A DNA stretch of 64,000 nucleotides from Shewanella donghaensis (GTDB lineage: Bacteria > Pseudomonadota > Gammaproteobacteria > Enterobacterales > Shewanellaceae), in the NCBI RefSeq assembly GCF_007567505.1, contig NZ_CP041783.1:4278001-4342000 (forward strand). Reading direction: 5' to 3'. This document shows, in pieces, positions 54,485 through 63,932 of this stretch. The notes beneath the pieces were generated by a model. It searched no databases. It saw nothing but the letters and a program-made list of their open reading frames with translations, and had not been told where the DNA came from. The position numbers were made by a program, and so were the translations under genes. How positions within the stretch are numbered: the first letter of the stretch is position 1; each line of letters starts with the position of its first letter.

Positions 54485-54561
54485 GGCAATGTAGCTCAGC
54501 TGGTTAGAGCACAGCATTCATAATGCTGGGGTCGCAGGTTCAAGTCCCGCCATTGCTACCA
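54485..54561 (+). tRNA. tRNA-Met (CAT, elongator)
   Basis: A 77-base cloverleaf with encoded CCA. The anticodon loop is TTCATAA. D arm GCTCAGCTGGTTAGAGC and T arm GCAGGTTCAAGTCCCGC are standard. It resembles E. coli metT rather than the initiator or tRNA-Ile2. G1 pairs with T72 as a wobble. First gene of the operon; identical copy at 54999-55075. Confidence 0.96.
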
Positions 54562-54684
54562 TCTTCTCAAGATGTCAAACTAGAGATTCGCTAGTTAGTT
54601 AGAATCGTAAGATTTTAGACATATGACTAGCTACCTTCTCAAGGTTAAATGAGCATCGTGTTCTGGATGTTAAACAGAGTCAGT

Positions 54685-54769
<85 letters not shown>

Positions 54770-54817
54770 TTATATAGAAAGGCTGGCATTAGCGGGTTTT
54801 TCGTAAAAGCTTTAGAT

Positions 54818-54892
54818 TGGGATATCGCCAAGTGGTAAGGCACCGGGTTTTGATCTCGGCATCCCCAGGTTCGAATCCTGGTATCCCAGCCA
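54818..54892 (+). tRNA. tRNA-Gln (TTG), copy 1
   Basis: A 75-base cloverleaf with encoded CCA. Anticodon loop TTTTGAT gives TTG. The acceptor TGGGATA pairs with TATCCCA. It is identical to the copies at 54918 and 55325. Confidence 0.97.
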
Positions 54893-54917
54893 TTTTAAAG
54901 TAAGTAGTATAGATTAT

Positions 54918-54992
54918 TGGGATATCGCCAAGTGGTAAGGCACCGGGTTTTGATCTCGGCATCCCCAGGTTCGAATCCTGGTATCCCAGCCA
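54918..54992 (+). tRNA. tRNA-Gln (TTG), copy 2
   Basis: Identical in sequence to copy 1, 25 bases downstream, with the same 75-base length and encoded CCA. It is the fourth gene of the operon. Confidence 0.97.
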
Positions 54993-54998
54993 ATCTTT

Positions 54999-55075
54999 GG
55001 CAATGTAGCTCAGCTGGTTAGAGCACAGCATTCATAATGCTGGGGTCGCAGGTTCAAGTCCCGCCATTGCTACCA
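54999..55075 (+). tRNA. tRNA-Met (CAT, elongator), second copy
   Basis: Identical to the first tRNA-Met, separated from the preceding tRNA-Gln by six bases. 77 bases with encoded CCA. Confidence 0.96.
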
Positions 55076-55182
55076 TGTTTTATAGGTAGAATAGTGGGAA
55101 ACCCTATACTATTTAGTTAGAAAAGAGCAACAAACAGGGTTTACTCTATATATAATAGAGTTTATTCTGAGAATGATTTGAT

Positions 55183-55267
<85 letters not shown>

Positions 55268-55324
55268 TCAAATGATTCTATTAATATGTGATTTATTTTT
55301 TGAATAAATACATATTAAAAATTT

Positions 55325-55399
55325 TGGGATATCGCCAAGTGGTAAGGCACCGGGTTTTGATCTCGGCATCCCCAGGTTCGAATCCTGGTATCCCAGCCA
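55325..55399 (+). tRNA. tRNA-Gln (TTG), copy 3
   Basis: Identical to copies 1 and 2. It is the last gene of the operon and is followed within 30 bases by the terminator. Confidence 0.97.
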
Positions 55400-55425
55400 A
55401 ATTTGATTATTGCAATCAAGCAAAC

Positions 55426-55450
55426 AGCCCGTCTTTTGACGGGCTTTTTG
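55426..55450 (+). terminator. terminator of the tRNA operon
   Basis: AGCCCGTC and GACGGGCT are perfect complements around TTTT, followed by TTTTG. Confidence 0.88.
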
Positions 55451-56033
55451 TTGCCTGTAATTTGGTAAAACTAGATTTCCCCGCAAATCCTTTCTCATTA
55501 TCTTCAACTTTTCTAGATCGAGTGTGTTGCTCGACTGATTGTTACCCTTTCCCTATATTCTCGCCTAATTGACATCTACCACTCTCTTAAGCCTCATACA
55601 GCTCGATTAACAATCAGAGTTTATTTTTGCATGACTCGTCTGTAGCTAAAGGATTAAATAGTACAAGGGGCAGTCAGAAGGTGGTGGCGCAATTATTCTC
55701 CATTGCGATAAGCCTAGGTTACCAATAGCTAATGTGGCTCGCTATTCAAGCTTCTGTGCCTTCTCAATAAAGGTGCTTTTGAATAAAGGTGGGTGGAATT
55801 GGGTAATGTAACTGAGTAAAAGCTATTCATGTAAAACGGTTAGTGAGCTTGAACTTGTTATGGCAAAGAGGCAATAAATACGAATGTGGCTATGAACGAA
55901 TCTTGCTCGGCATGCTTTGTGATTCAAGAGGGTGATTCAAGAGTGATTAAAGAGAGTTGCAAAAGAAAGTGACTATAGAAAGTGACTATAGAAAGTGAGG
56001 AATAAAAACTTATGTTATAAGTTTAGCCGCATA
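55451..56033. other. gene-poor region between the tRNA operon and prs
   Basis: About 580 bp without a convincing gene on either strand. It contains short direct repeats near its right end: GTGATTCAAGAG-like pairs at about 55919-55945 and GAAAGTGACTATA twice plus a partial copy at 55975-56001. I looked for copies of tRNA 3' ends and integrase fragments and saw none. It may be decayed sequence. Confidence 0.5.
55965..55999. repeat. 13-bp direct repeat, two full copies and a part
   Basis: GAAAGTGACTATA is repeated, followed by GAAAGTGAGG, just ahead of the prs terminator. Probably slippage; no function seen. Confidence 0.6.
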
Positions 56034-56063
56034 AAAAAACGCACTCAATTGAGTGCGTTTTTT
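56034..56063 (-). terminator. terminator of prs
   Basis: AAAAAACGCACTCAA and TTGAGTGCGTTTTTT form a perfect palindrome with T-runs on both strands, about 25 bp after the prs stop. Confidence 0.9.
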
Positions 56064-56086
56064 ACGACATTGACACCAATCAGCGA

Positions 56087-57034
56087 TTAGTGACGGAACA
56101 TCGCAGAAATTGACTCTTCGTTGCTTACGCGACGAATCGCTTCAGCAAGTACAGCTGACATTGTTAGCTGAGTCACTTTATCAAGTTTGGCAATTTCATC
56201 GCTCAATGGCACTGTATCAGTAACGATAACTTCATCGATGACTGACTCAGCGATATTTTGCGCTGCATTACCTGAAAATACTGGGTGGGTTGCATAAGCA
56301 AATACACGGTTTGCACCATGTTCTTTTAATGCTTCAGCCGCTTTACACAAAGTACCGCCAGTATCGATCATGTCATCAACGATAATACAATCGCGACCTT
56401 GAACATCACCAATGATATGCATTACTTGAGCAACGTTCGCTTGTGGGCGACGTTTATCAATAATTGCTAAATCAGAATCATCAAGTAACTTGGCAACAGC
56501 ACGAGCACGTACAACGCCACCGATGTCAGGAGAAACGACAACAGGGTTATCTAATTTCTTCGCTAACATGTCTTCTAGTAACACTGGGCTACCGAATACG
56601 TTATCAACAGGCACATCAAAGAAACCTTGAATTTGCTCTGCATGAAGATCACATGTTAATACGCGATCAACACCAACACTTGATAAGAAGTCAGCTACGA
56701 CTTTAGCAGTGATTGGAACACGAGCACTTCTTACACGACGATCTTGACGAGCATAACCAAAGTAAGGAATTACAGCGGTAATACGGCCAGCAGATGCACG
56801 ACGAAGAGCATCAACCATAACGATAAGTTCCATTAGGTTGTCGTTTGTCGGTGCACAAGTCGATTGGATGATGAATACATCAGCACCACGTACGTTCTCA
56901 TTAATTTGAACACTGATTTCACCGTCGCTGAAACGGCCTACTACTGCATCGCCAAGTTTGCAAAATAAACGGTCGGCTATTTTTTTGGCTAGTTTAGGGG
57001 TAGCGTTACCAGCAAAGAGCTTGATATCGGGCAC
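56087..57034 (-). CDS. prs: ribose-phosphate pyrophosphokinase
   Basis: A 315-residue enzyme that makes PRPP for nucleotide, histidine and NAD synthesis. I use the GTG at 57034: GAGG lies eight bases upstream and PDIKLFAGNATPKLAKKIAD matches the E. coli N-terminus and total length exactly; the frame is open for 27 more codons. Motifs: VRGADVFIIQSTCAPTND, GYARQDRRVRSARVPITAK, DLHAEQIQGFFD, and CIIVDDMIDTGGT, the PRPP loop. It follows ispE. Confidence 0.98.
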   Translation of the reverse strand: MPDIKLFAGNATPKLAKKIADRLFCKLGDAVVGRFSDGEISVQINENVRGADVFIIQSTCAPTNDNLMELIVMVDALRRASAGRITAVIPYFGYARQDRRVRSARVPITAKVVADFLSSVGVDRVLTCDLHAEQIQGFFDVPVDNVFGSPVLLEDMLAKKLDNPVVVSPDIGGVVRARAVAKLLDDSDLAIIDKRRPQANVAQVMHIIGDVQGRDCIIVDDMIDTGGTLCKAAEALKEHGANRVFAYATHPVFSGNAAQNIAESVIDEVIVTDTVPLSDEIAKLDKVTQLTMSAVLAEAIRRVSNEESISAMFRH

Positions 57035-57136
57035 TTTATGAACCTCAGGTGTTGGCTTTAAGTTAGTGGCTAAAAATGTGAACTTAGCAATGATGTCATT
57101 GTTAAGCTTAAACACGTCTCTAGAAGATAAATATTT

Positions 57137-58006
57137 TTAATTTTGACTCAATCTTGTCATCAAAGGTGACTGATTTAAGCCTTTAGCAACAAAACCATTC
57201 ATGGTGCTTGGCAGTTGAGCCAAGGCGTCCAGGGCTGTTTGTTGCTGCTTGAACTCACCGAAGACGCATGCGCCTGTTCCGGTCATTCTTGACGGCGCAT
57301 ATTCTACCAGCCAGCCCAATGCATTGGCAACTTGAGGGTGCTTAAGTGTGACAAGTTTTTGGCAATCATTTGACCAATTTTGCTGCATTAAACTATTAAT
57401 ATCCAGTTTAGGGGTATTACGCGGTAAATTAGGATCTTGGAATATGGCTTGGGTTGATACATGCACTTTAGGCACTATCACCAAGTAGTATAATTCGGCT
57501 GGCTTGACGTTAATGAGTTGCTCACCAACACCTTCGGCAAATGCAGCAAAACCATTAATGAAAACAGGGACATCGGCGCCAAGTTGTAAGCCGATTTGGG
57601 CAAGTTTATCGGCGGATAAATTCAATTTCCACAGCTTATTTAAGGCTACTAATGTCGTTGCTGCATCGGATGAACCGCCACCTAAACCCCCTCCCATCGG
57701 CAGGTTTTTACGCAACCAAATCTCTGCGCCACCTTGATAATCGGAATATTCTTGTAAAGATTTTGCGGCCTTTAGAATTAAGTTATCTTTTTCTGCGACA
57801 ACTTTCGATAATTCAGAATGTAAGCTTATCTGTTTATTATTGGTTGGTTGAAAATCTAAGTAGTCACAATGGTCAATAAACTGAAAAAGAGTTTGCAGCT
57901 CATGATAGCCATCAGCGCGCTGACCAGTAATATGCAGAAATAAATTGAGCTTTGCTGGGGCAGGCCAATTGCTTGAAATTGCTGTATTCACATTATTCAT
58001 TGTCAT
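57137..58006 (-). CDS. ispE: 4-diphosphocytidyl-2-C-methyl-D-erythritol kinase
   Basis: A 289-residue GHMP kinase of the non-mevalonate isoprenoid pathway. It has SNWPAPAKLNLFLHITGQRADGYHELQTL and the ATP loop PMGGGLGGGSSDAA; the C-terminus has ARMTGTGACVFG. It lies between lolB and prs, the conserved order. Just upstream of its start there is an imperfect 22-bp tandem repeat. Confidence 0.97.
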   Translation of the reverse strand: MTMNNVNTAISSNWPAPAKLNLFLHITGQRADGYHELQTLFQFIDHCDYLDFQPTNNKQISLHSELSKVVAEKDNLILKAAKSLQEYSDYQGGAEIWLRKNLPMGGGLGGGSSDAATTLVALNKLWKLNLSADKLAQIGLQLGADVPVFINGFAAFAEGVGEQLINVKPAELYYLVIVPKVHVSTQAIFQDPNLPRNTPKLDINSLMQQNWSNDCQKLVTLKHPQVANALGWLVEYAPSRMTGTGACVFGEFKQQQTALDALAQLPSTMNGFVAKGLNQSPLMTRLSQN

Positions 58007-58033
58007 TAAAGAACATCTTTTAGTTTGATTAAA

Positions 58034-58117
58034 GTAGTGCTGGTCGTAATAAGTAGTAGTGCTGGTCGTAATAAGTAGTAGTGCTATTCGTAATAGTAGC
58101 TGTGTTGGTCGTATTCA
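58034..58117. repeat. 22-bp tandem repeat upstream of ispE
   Basis: The unit GTAGTGCTGGTCGTAATAAG (plus TA) is repeated twice exactly (58034 and 58056), then as two diverged copies. It lies in the 209-bp gap between lolB and ispE, directly upstream of ispE. Confidence 0.8.
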
Positions 58118-58215
58118 TGGTTACAAATAATCATAGTTACCAATAATTATTGCCGCAAAAGTGGCGCGTCCACCTTTAAGTCCGTCTTAGCTATTCACTT
58201 ATTAGCTATTGACTT

Positions 58216-58884
58216 CTAATTAGTCACTTCACGTGGTTCACTATCTAAAGCCATATTAGTTTCAGGCGCTTGTGCGGCGAGTGCTTGCCACTGGTTTATC
58301 TGAATTTTGATTTGCACATCAGCGCGATTGATTTGCAATAGTCGTGGTAACCGAGCACCACTTTGTGTTTGGTAGCTGGCAAATTTGACGTGCCAATTTT
58401 CACCATTTTCAGCACTGATGAAATATTTAATACTGCCGTCTTCATTATATTCTATTACTTGATCTTCTTCGGTGACTTGACCGGTAATCCAAAGAGGCAA
58501 CTTATTGATAGGGATCGTCATGCCGCTAACGCGCTGAATTAGTCGTTCTGGATTGCTATCTGTATAAGTCTTATCTTGCACATCGATACTGGCGAGACCA
58601 TTTTCAGACTTGAGAGACAGCACTGTCGTGCCAATCATGGTAGTCAGTTTTAATTCATTTCTATCATGCTGACCTATTTGATCGTGAAGCCAGAATAAGT
58701 TGGTACTAAATTTGTCGCTATCAGAGCGAAAGGCGAGTTTACCTTGTAATTCCCAAGCTTGTGCTTGGTGGGGGTTTTTGACATCAACTTCGGTTAATGT
58801 ATGGGGTGGACTGATAGAGCACGCTGTTAAAAATAAACAGCTCAAAAGCAGTAAGTGTTTTAGGTGATGGGTTAAATTTCGCAA
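58216..58884 (-). CDS. lolB: outer-membrane lipoprotein receptor LolB
   Basis: A 222-residue lipoprotein that receives lipoproteins from LolA and inserts them in the outer membrane. The lipobox is LFLTACSISPP. WELQGKLAFRSDSDKFSTNLFWLH and the later GNMTIPINKLPLWI-like segment (GMTIPINKLPLWITGQ) are LolB features. It precedes ispE and is divergent from hemA, the arrangement conserved in E. coli and Vibrio. Confidence 0.96.
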   Translation of the reverse strand: MRNLTHHLKHLLLLSCLFLTACSISPPHTLTEVDVKNPHQAQAWELQGKLAFRSDSDKFSTNLFWLHDQIGQHDRNELKLTTMIGTTVLSLKSENGLASIDVQDKTYTDSNPERLIQRVSGMTIPINKLPLWITGQVTEEDQVIEYNEDGSIKYFISAENGENWHVKFASYQTQSGARLPRLLQINRADVQIKIQINQWQALAAQAPETNMALDSEPREVTN

Positions 58885-59198
58885 AGGAACTCACTGGGCT
58901 AAATGTTATAACTCATGATACTGGTCAGCAAGGTGATTGTAAAAATGCTTTTCAAATTAATGCCCATATCATGATTTAAATGTCATGTTCTGGACAACGA
59001 CTGTAAAAAGAGATACTTGTAAGGGCTCTTTTTATTGGTGAATTTTGTCAAATGATTATCTATTTTGTTAACAAGATAGAATTATTAGAAAAAAAATAAA
59101 CAATTATTCGGTTTTGTTAAGCCAATTGTGTTTTTAGTTTTACCAATTAAGTAGAATAGCCTAATTAATGATCCTGCGAAGAACTTAAAACGAGTCAC
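58885..59198. other. divergent promoter region between lolB and hemA
   Basis: A 314-bp AT-rich region that holds both promoters. It includes an imperfect palindrome around TTGTTAACAA (59060-59079) about 120-140 bp before hemA. I could not pick a unique -35/-10 pair and see no gene. Confidence 0.45.
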
Positions 59199-60449
59199 AT
59201 GAGCCTAGTAGCAATCGGAATAAATCATAAAACCGCCACAGTCGACCTTCGTGAGAAAGTCGCCTTTTCACCGGATAAAATTCATGATGCCATGAAGAGT
59301 CTGGCTAGTCGTACTAGCTCGGGCGAAGCCGTGATCGTGTCTACATGTAATCGCACAGAACTCTACTGTAATAATGGAACCAAGGAAGACATCATTGAAT
59401 GGCTTGAGGATTATCATAATCTTAGCCACGAAGAGTTGTTACCTTGTATCTATAGTTATGAAAATCAACAATGTGTTCAACATTTAATGCGCGTATCTTC
59501 TGGATTGGATTCACTGGTACTTGGAGAACCACAAATTCTCGGGCAAGTGAAACAAGCTTTTGTTAAAGCGAAAGAGGCGGGCACTACAGCCGTCACTATC
59601 GACCGCTTATTTCAAAATACCTTCTCAGTGGCTAAAAAGGTGCGTACCGAAACCGAAATTGGCGCCGCTGCCGTTTCTGTGGCTTTTGCTGCAGTCAGCA
59701 TGGCCAAACACATTTTCTCATCACTTAGCACCACCAATGTATTATTGATTGGCGCGGGTGAAACCATTGAACTGGTTGCTAAGCATCTAAAAGATAATGA
59801 AGTGGCCGGTATTGTCGTTGCTAACCGAACCATTGAACGCGCTCAAGCTATGTGCGAAGAGTTCAATGCAACAGCCATAACGCTTCAAGAGATACCTGAC
59901 TATCTACCTAAAGCTGATATCGTGATATCCTCCACCGCCAGCCCACTACCTATATTAGGTAAAGGCATGGTCGAAAAGGCGCTGAAACAACGTCGTCACC
60001 AACCAATGCTATTGGTTGATATTGCTGTTCCTCGAGATATAGAAGCAGAAGTTGGCGAATTAGATGATGCTTTCCTTTATACTGTGGACGATTTACACAG
60101 CATCATTGAACAGAACATGGCTTCACGTAAAGAAGCCGCCGAGCAGGCAGAAGTAATTGCCGATGAACAATCCCATATCTTTATGGAGTGGGTTCGTTCG
60201 TTAGAGTCTGTAGATAGTATTCGAGAGTACCGAAGCCAGAGTTTGGCCATTAAAGATGAATTAGTAGAGCGCGCCTTGAATAAATTGACTCAAGGTGGTG
60301 ACAATGAGCAAGTGATTTTAGAGTTGGCCAACAGGTTAACCAATCGCTTAATTCATGCACCGACACAAGCGTTAACCTCTGCTAGTCGTCAAGGAGACTT
60401 GAATACCTTAGGCCAATTACGGGTCACGCTTGGTTTAGATAAAACTTAA
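59199..60449 (+). CDS. hemA: glutamyl-tRNA reductase
   Basis: A 416-residue enzyme that makes glutamate-1-semialdehyde from Glu-tRNA, the first step of heme synthesis. The catalytic cysteine is in VIVSTCNRTELYC. SSGLDSLVLGEPQILGQVKQ is the hallmark motif and IGAGETIELVAKHL the NADPH-binding loop. The C-terminal dimerisation helix is long (MASRKEAAEQAEVIADEQ). It heads the hemA-prfA-prmC-sirB2-sirB1 operon. Confidence 0.98.
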   Translation: MSLVAIGINHKTATVDLREKVAFSPDKIHDAMKSLASRTSSGEAVIVSTCNRTELYCNNGTKEDIIEWLEDYHNLSHEELLPCIYSYENQQCVQHLMRVSSGLDSLVLGEPQILGQVKQAFVKAKEAGTTAVTIDRLFQNTFSVAKKVRTETEIGAAAVSVAFAAVSMAKHIFSSLSTTNVLLIGAGETIELVAKHLKDNEVAGIVVANRTIERAQAMCEEFNATAITLQEIPDYLPKADIVISSTASPLPILGKGMVEKALKQRRHQPMLLVDIAVPRDIEAEVGELDDAFLYTVDDLHSIIEQNMASRKEAAEQAEVIADEQSHIFMEWVRSLESVDSIREYRSQSLAIKDELVERALNKLTQGGDNEQVILELANRLTNRLIHAPTQALTSASRQGDLNTLGQLRVTLGLDKT

Positions 60450-60463
60450 GGTAATAAAGCTAA

Positions 60464-61549
60464 ATGAAACAGTCGGTTATTAACAAGCTGGAAGGCTTGC
60501 TTGAACGTAATGAAGAAGTATTGGCATTACTCAGTGATGCACAAGTAATTGCGGATCAAGACCGCTTTCGCGGCTTATCAAAAGAGTATTCTCAGTTAGA
60601 AGATATTGTAAAAAGTTTCAAAGAGTTTAAAGAAGCACAAGGTGATCTTGAGTCAGCACAAGAAATGCTCACTGAAGATGACGCTGAGATGCGTGAAATG
60701 GCTCAAGAAGAAATCAAAGATGCCAAAAAAGCCATTGCTGCGCTTGAAGATGAACTACAAATCTTATTGCTGCCTAAAGATCCAAATGATGATCGCAATG
60801 CCTTCATAGAAATCCGCGCCGGCGCGGGTGGTGATGAAGCCGCTATTTTTGCGGGTGATTTATTCCGCATGTATTCACGTTATTGTGAGTCGAATAAGTG
60901 GCAGCTAGAAATCATGAACTCCAACGAAGGTGAGCATGGTGGCTTTAAAGAACTGATTGTACAAGTCAGTGGCGAAGGCGTTTACGGTAAATTAAAGTTT
61001 GAATCTGGCGGACACCGTGTACAACGTGTACCAGAAACAGAATCTCAAGGTCGGGTGCATACATCAGCGGTTACCGTGGTTGTATTGCCTGAAGTCCCAG
61101 AAGCTGAACAGATTTCCATTAACCCTGCTGACTTAAAAGTCGATACCTTCCGCGCATCTGGCGCAGGTGGACAGCACGTCAACAAAACCGATTCAGCTAT
61201 TCGTATTACTCACGTACCGTCAGGTATTGTGGTTGAATGTCAGGATCAACGCTCGCAACATAAAAACCGTGCCCAAGCGATGAGTGTTCTTTCTGCTCGT
61301 TTACAAGCGGTTGAAGATGATAAACGTCGTAGTGAAGAAGAATCTACTCGTCGTAATCTTGTTGCCAGTGGCGATCGCTCTGAACGTATTCGTACTTATA
61401 ACTTCCCACAAGGTCGTATGAGTGAGCACCGCATCAATTTAACCTTATATCGCTTAAATGAAATCATGGAAGGCGATTTAAACGGCATTATCGAACCATT
61501 AATGCAAGAGGAACAAGCTGACTTGCTTGCTGCATTAGCTGACGACTAA
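60464..61549 (+). CDS. prfA: peptide chain release factor 1
   Basis: A 361-residue release factor for UAA and UAG. It has the catalytic GGQ in RASGAGGQHVNKTDSAIRI (Gln is methylated by the neighbouring PrmC), the RF1-type tripeptide region GGHRVQRVPETESQGRVHTSA, and SERIRTYNFPQGRM. The gap to hemA is 14 bases. Confidence 0.98.
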   Translation: MKQSVINKLEGLLERNEEVLALLSDAQVIADQDRFRGLSKEYSQLEDIVKSFKEFKEAQGDLESAQEMLTEDDAEMREMAQEEIKDAKKAIAALEDELQILLLPKDPNDDRNAFIEIRAGAGGDEAAIFAGDLFRMYSRYCESNKWQLEIMNSNEGEHGGFKELIVQVSGEGVYGKLKFESGGHRVQRVPETESQGRVHTSAVTVVVLPEVPEAEQISINPADLKVDTFRASGAGGQHVNKTDSAIRITHVPSGIVVECQDQRSQHKNRAQAMSVLSARLQAVEDDKRRSEEESTRRNLVASGDRSERIRTYNFPQGRMSEHRINLTLYRLNEIMEGDLNGIIEPLMQEEQADLLAALADD

Positions 61550-61558
61550 GGAGTAACC

Positions 61559-62419
61559 TTGTCACAGTCTTCTTTCTCTACCATTGCGGAGTCTTTGCAG
61601 TGGGCTTATAGCCAATTGGTCGATTCATCTGAATCGGCCAATGTTGATGCAGAAGCTTTGCTTCTGCACTGCATCAATAAGCAGCGCAGTTTCATTTATA
61701 CCTGGCCAGAAAGAGTGCTTACCGCTGATCAATTTAAAGCTTATAAAGTGATGATTGAAAAGCGTAATCAAGGCGTGCCAGTGGCGCACATTATTGGCGA
61801 ACGCGAATTTTGGTCACTGCCATTTATTGTTAACTCGACCACGTTGATCCCGCGCCCAGATACTGAAATATTAGTTGAAACCGCCTTGAATTTACCTTTG
61901 GCTGCAACCGCTCGCGTACTTGATTTAGGTACCGGAACCGGTGCTATTGCATTGTCATTAGCGTCTGAGCGACCCCAATGGCAAGTTACCGCAGTTGATA
62001 AAGTTGCTGAAGCGGTGGAGTTGGCCAAAGCTAATCGTCAAAACCTAAACCTCACTCAGGTCGAGATTTTGCAATCTGATTGGTTTAGCGCCGTTGAACA
62101 ACAACAATTTCAGTTAATCGTATCAAATCCTCCTTATATCGATGAAACAGATGAACATCTGTCAATGGGCGATGTGCGCTTTGAACCATCAAGTGCGTTA
62201 ACGGCTGGCGAAGCAGGGTTTGCTGATTTATTTCATATTGCCAAGCATGCACCAAAGCATTTATCTGAAGGTGGATATTTGTTGCTCGAGCATGGTTTTG
62301 AGCAAGCCTTAACAGTCAGGCAAAAACTGATTGATTTGGGTTATGACAATGTCGCCACAGTCAGAGATTTTGGCAGTAATGACCGTTGTACGTTAGGTCA
62401 ATGGAATCAAATTAAATAA
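61559..62419 (+). CDS. prmC: release factor glutamine methyltransferase
   Basis: A 286-residue SAM methyltransferase that modifies the GGQ glutamine of release factors. The start is a TTG at 61559 with AAGGAG five bases upstream, and no better ATG follows. The SAM site is VLDLGTGTGAIAL, the catalytic motif is VSNPPYID, and the N-terminal helical domain is normal. It lies nine bases after prfA. Confidence 0.97.
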   Translation: MSQSSFSTIAESLQWAYSQLVDSSESANVDAEALLLHCINKQRSFIYTWPERVLTADQFKAYKVMIEKRNQGVPVAHIIGEREFWSLPFIVNSTTLIPRPDTEILVETALNLPLAATARVLDLGTGTGAIALSLASERPQWQVTAVDKVAEAVELAKANRQNLNLTQVEILQSDWFSAVEQQQFQLIVSNPPYIDETDEHLSMGDVRFEPSSALTAGEAGFADLFHIAKHAPKHLSEGGYLLLEHGFEQALTVRQKLIDLGYDNVATVRDFGSNDRCTLGQWNQIK

Positions 62420-62534
62420 AGTAACTTGCTGTAATCAATGCCTTACTAAGGCTCATTTCATAACATTGCTATGAAGCCGCTTGATCGAGTAAACTAGCGG
62501 CCATTTTATCTGTAGCTCAAAGAGAAAAACAATA

Positions 62535-62930
62535 ATGGAAACCTTTTACAGTTTATATCCAGCTGTTAAGCACACGCACTTAACTTTCATTCTTTTAAGT
62601 GTGGTATTTTTTGTCACTCGCTTTGTACTGCATATGCGCAAATCTCCAATTTTAGATAAGAAATTCGTTAAAGTTGCGCCGCACGTGATTGATACCTTCT
62701 TATTATTGTCAGGACTGACGTTGTGCTTCATGATCAAACAGTATCCTTTTGTTGATGCTTGGATGACCGAAAAATTCCTCGCTGTTTTAGCTTACATCGG
62801 TTTAGGCGTCATGGCGCTTAAAAGTAATCGTAACAATTTATTCAAGGTATTCGCCTTTTTAGGTGCTATCGGATGGCTCGTATTGGCTGCCAGGCTGGCT
62901 CATTTTAAACAAGTTGTAATAATGGGTTAA
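62535..62930 (+). CDS. SirB2-family membrane protein
   Basis: A 131-residue membrane protein with four transmembrane helices, starting LYPAVKHTHLTFILLSVVFF and continuing with the LVLDRKF-like cytoplasmic turn (SPILDKKFVKVAPHVID) of the SirB2/YchQ family. The function is unknown. It lies after prmC and overlaps the SirB1 gene by one base, the same order as E. coli prmC-ychQ-ychA. Confidence 0.93.
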   Translation: METFYSLYPAVKHTHLTFILLSVVFFVTRFVLHMRKSPILDKKFVKVAPHVIDTFLLLSGLTLCFMIKQYPFVDAWMTEKFLAVLAYIGLGVMALKSNRNNLFKVFAFLGAIGWLVLAARLAHFKQVVIMG

Positions 62931-63727
62931 TGAGTTTCATGGCTAAACATCAAATGAAAGATGCTGTTCAGATACCTGAGACAGCATTTGAAATAACGCA
63001 ACACCTAGGTTTCTCACAAGAAAAAAAAGCGCTCTGGGCTTGGTATGAAATAGCGGGTTCAGTAATGAGCTTGCATGTTGAAGATCAACAACAGCGTTTT
63101 GACGGTTTATTACGTTGGTTCTATGACGACTTAGGTTTTTGCGTCCGTGAAGATTACTTCAGTGTAGAAGCCGCCGATCTTGGTAGCTGTATTATGAGCC
63201 GTCAAGGCAATAGCACCACACTAGCAACAGTGATGATTCTATTGGCTAAGCAGCTTGATATCAGTTTAGAGGCCGTGCTGTTACCTGGGCAAACGGTAGT
63301 GAGAAGTAATATAAACGACAAAGTGGTTTATATTGATCCGCTAACGGGTCAGTCATTAAGCCGCCACCAGTTACATGCATTGGTACGTGGAGAATTAGGT
63401 AACTCGGCAATGTTAAAGCCAAAGTACCTAAAGACGGCCAGCTTAAAGCGCTTAATCAGTCGCATGCTGCATGAGTTAAAAGCAGGCTGCATAGTGTCGA
63501 ATAAATTCGAGCAAGCGATGGAGTGTTGTAACTTACTGCTGCAGTGGCATCCTGATGATGTGACCCTAAATCGTGAGCGTGCTTTTATTGCTCAACAATT
63601 AGGGTGTATTCAAGTGGCGATGTCTGACTTACAGCACTTTATTGATAGTAGTCCACATGATCCTGTCACTGAAATTGTAAAGCTGCAGTTAAAAGAGTTA
63701 AGTCAACAACCACAGACTTATCACTAA
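62930..63727 (+). CDS. SirB1-family protein (transglutaminase-like with TPR)
   Basis: A 265-residue cytoplasmic protein of the SirB1/YchA family. The N-terminal transglutaminase-like domain has VREDYFSVEAADLGSCIMSRQGNSTTLATVMILLAKQL; the Cys/Asp/His triad is not clear, as the usual catalytic cysteine position is RQGNSTT, so it is probably not an enzyme. The C-terminal 70 residues form TPR-like helices (FEQAMECCNLLLQWHPDDV). The start overlaps SirB2 by TAATG. Confidence 0.92.
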   Translation: MSFMAKHQMKDAVQIPETAFEITQHLGFSQEKKALWAWYEIAGSVMSLHVEDQQQRFDGLLRWFYDDLGFCVREDYFSVEAADLGSCIMSRQGNSTTLATVMILLAKQLDISLEAVLLPGQTVVRSNINDKVVYIDPLTGQSLSRHQLHALVRGELGNSAMLKPKYLKTASLKRLISRMLHELKAGCIVSNKFEQAMECCNLLLQWHPDDVTLNRERAFIAQQLGCIQVAMSDLQHFIDSSPHDPVTEIVKLQLKELSQQPQTYH

Positions 63728-63749
63728 GTTTCGCTAAATAGATGTTAAT

Positions 63750-63778
63750 TCAGGCTCATTTGATGAGCCTGATTTTTT
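63750..63778 (+). terminator. terminator of the hemA-sirB1 operon
   Basis: TCAGGCTCA and TGAGCCTGA are perfect complements around TTTGA, followed by a run of seven T. Confidence 0.9.
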
Positions 63779-63932
63779 TATTTAAAACGATATGTTTTTA
63801 CAATAAATCGATGATTTAAAACAATAAAAATAATAAAAAAACCATAATAATAAGTACTTTAAAGTACGCGTAAAAGTACACCTATAAAAATAATAAATTC
63901 ACTATGAAATGCATTTGCAAGGGAGATTTTTC

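Noticed and set aside
54789..55031. Antisense reading frame encoding LGYQDSNLGMPRSKPGALP twice
   Set aside because: It is the reverse complement of the tRNA-Gln genes. Such repetitive frames are a well-known annotation artefact.
55268..55507. Antisense frame over the third tRNA-Gln
   Set aside because: Same artefact: it exists only because the tRNA and terminator happen to be open on that strand.
59060..59079. Operator for hemA at the TTGTTAACAA palindrome
   Set aside because: The symmetry is imperfect and the A/T-rich context makes chance matches likely; kept only as a note in the intergenic entry.
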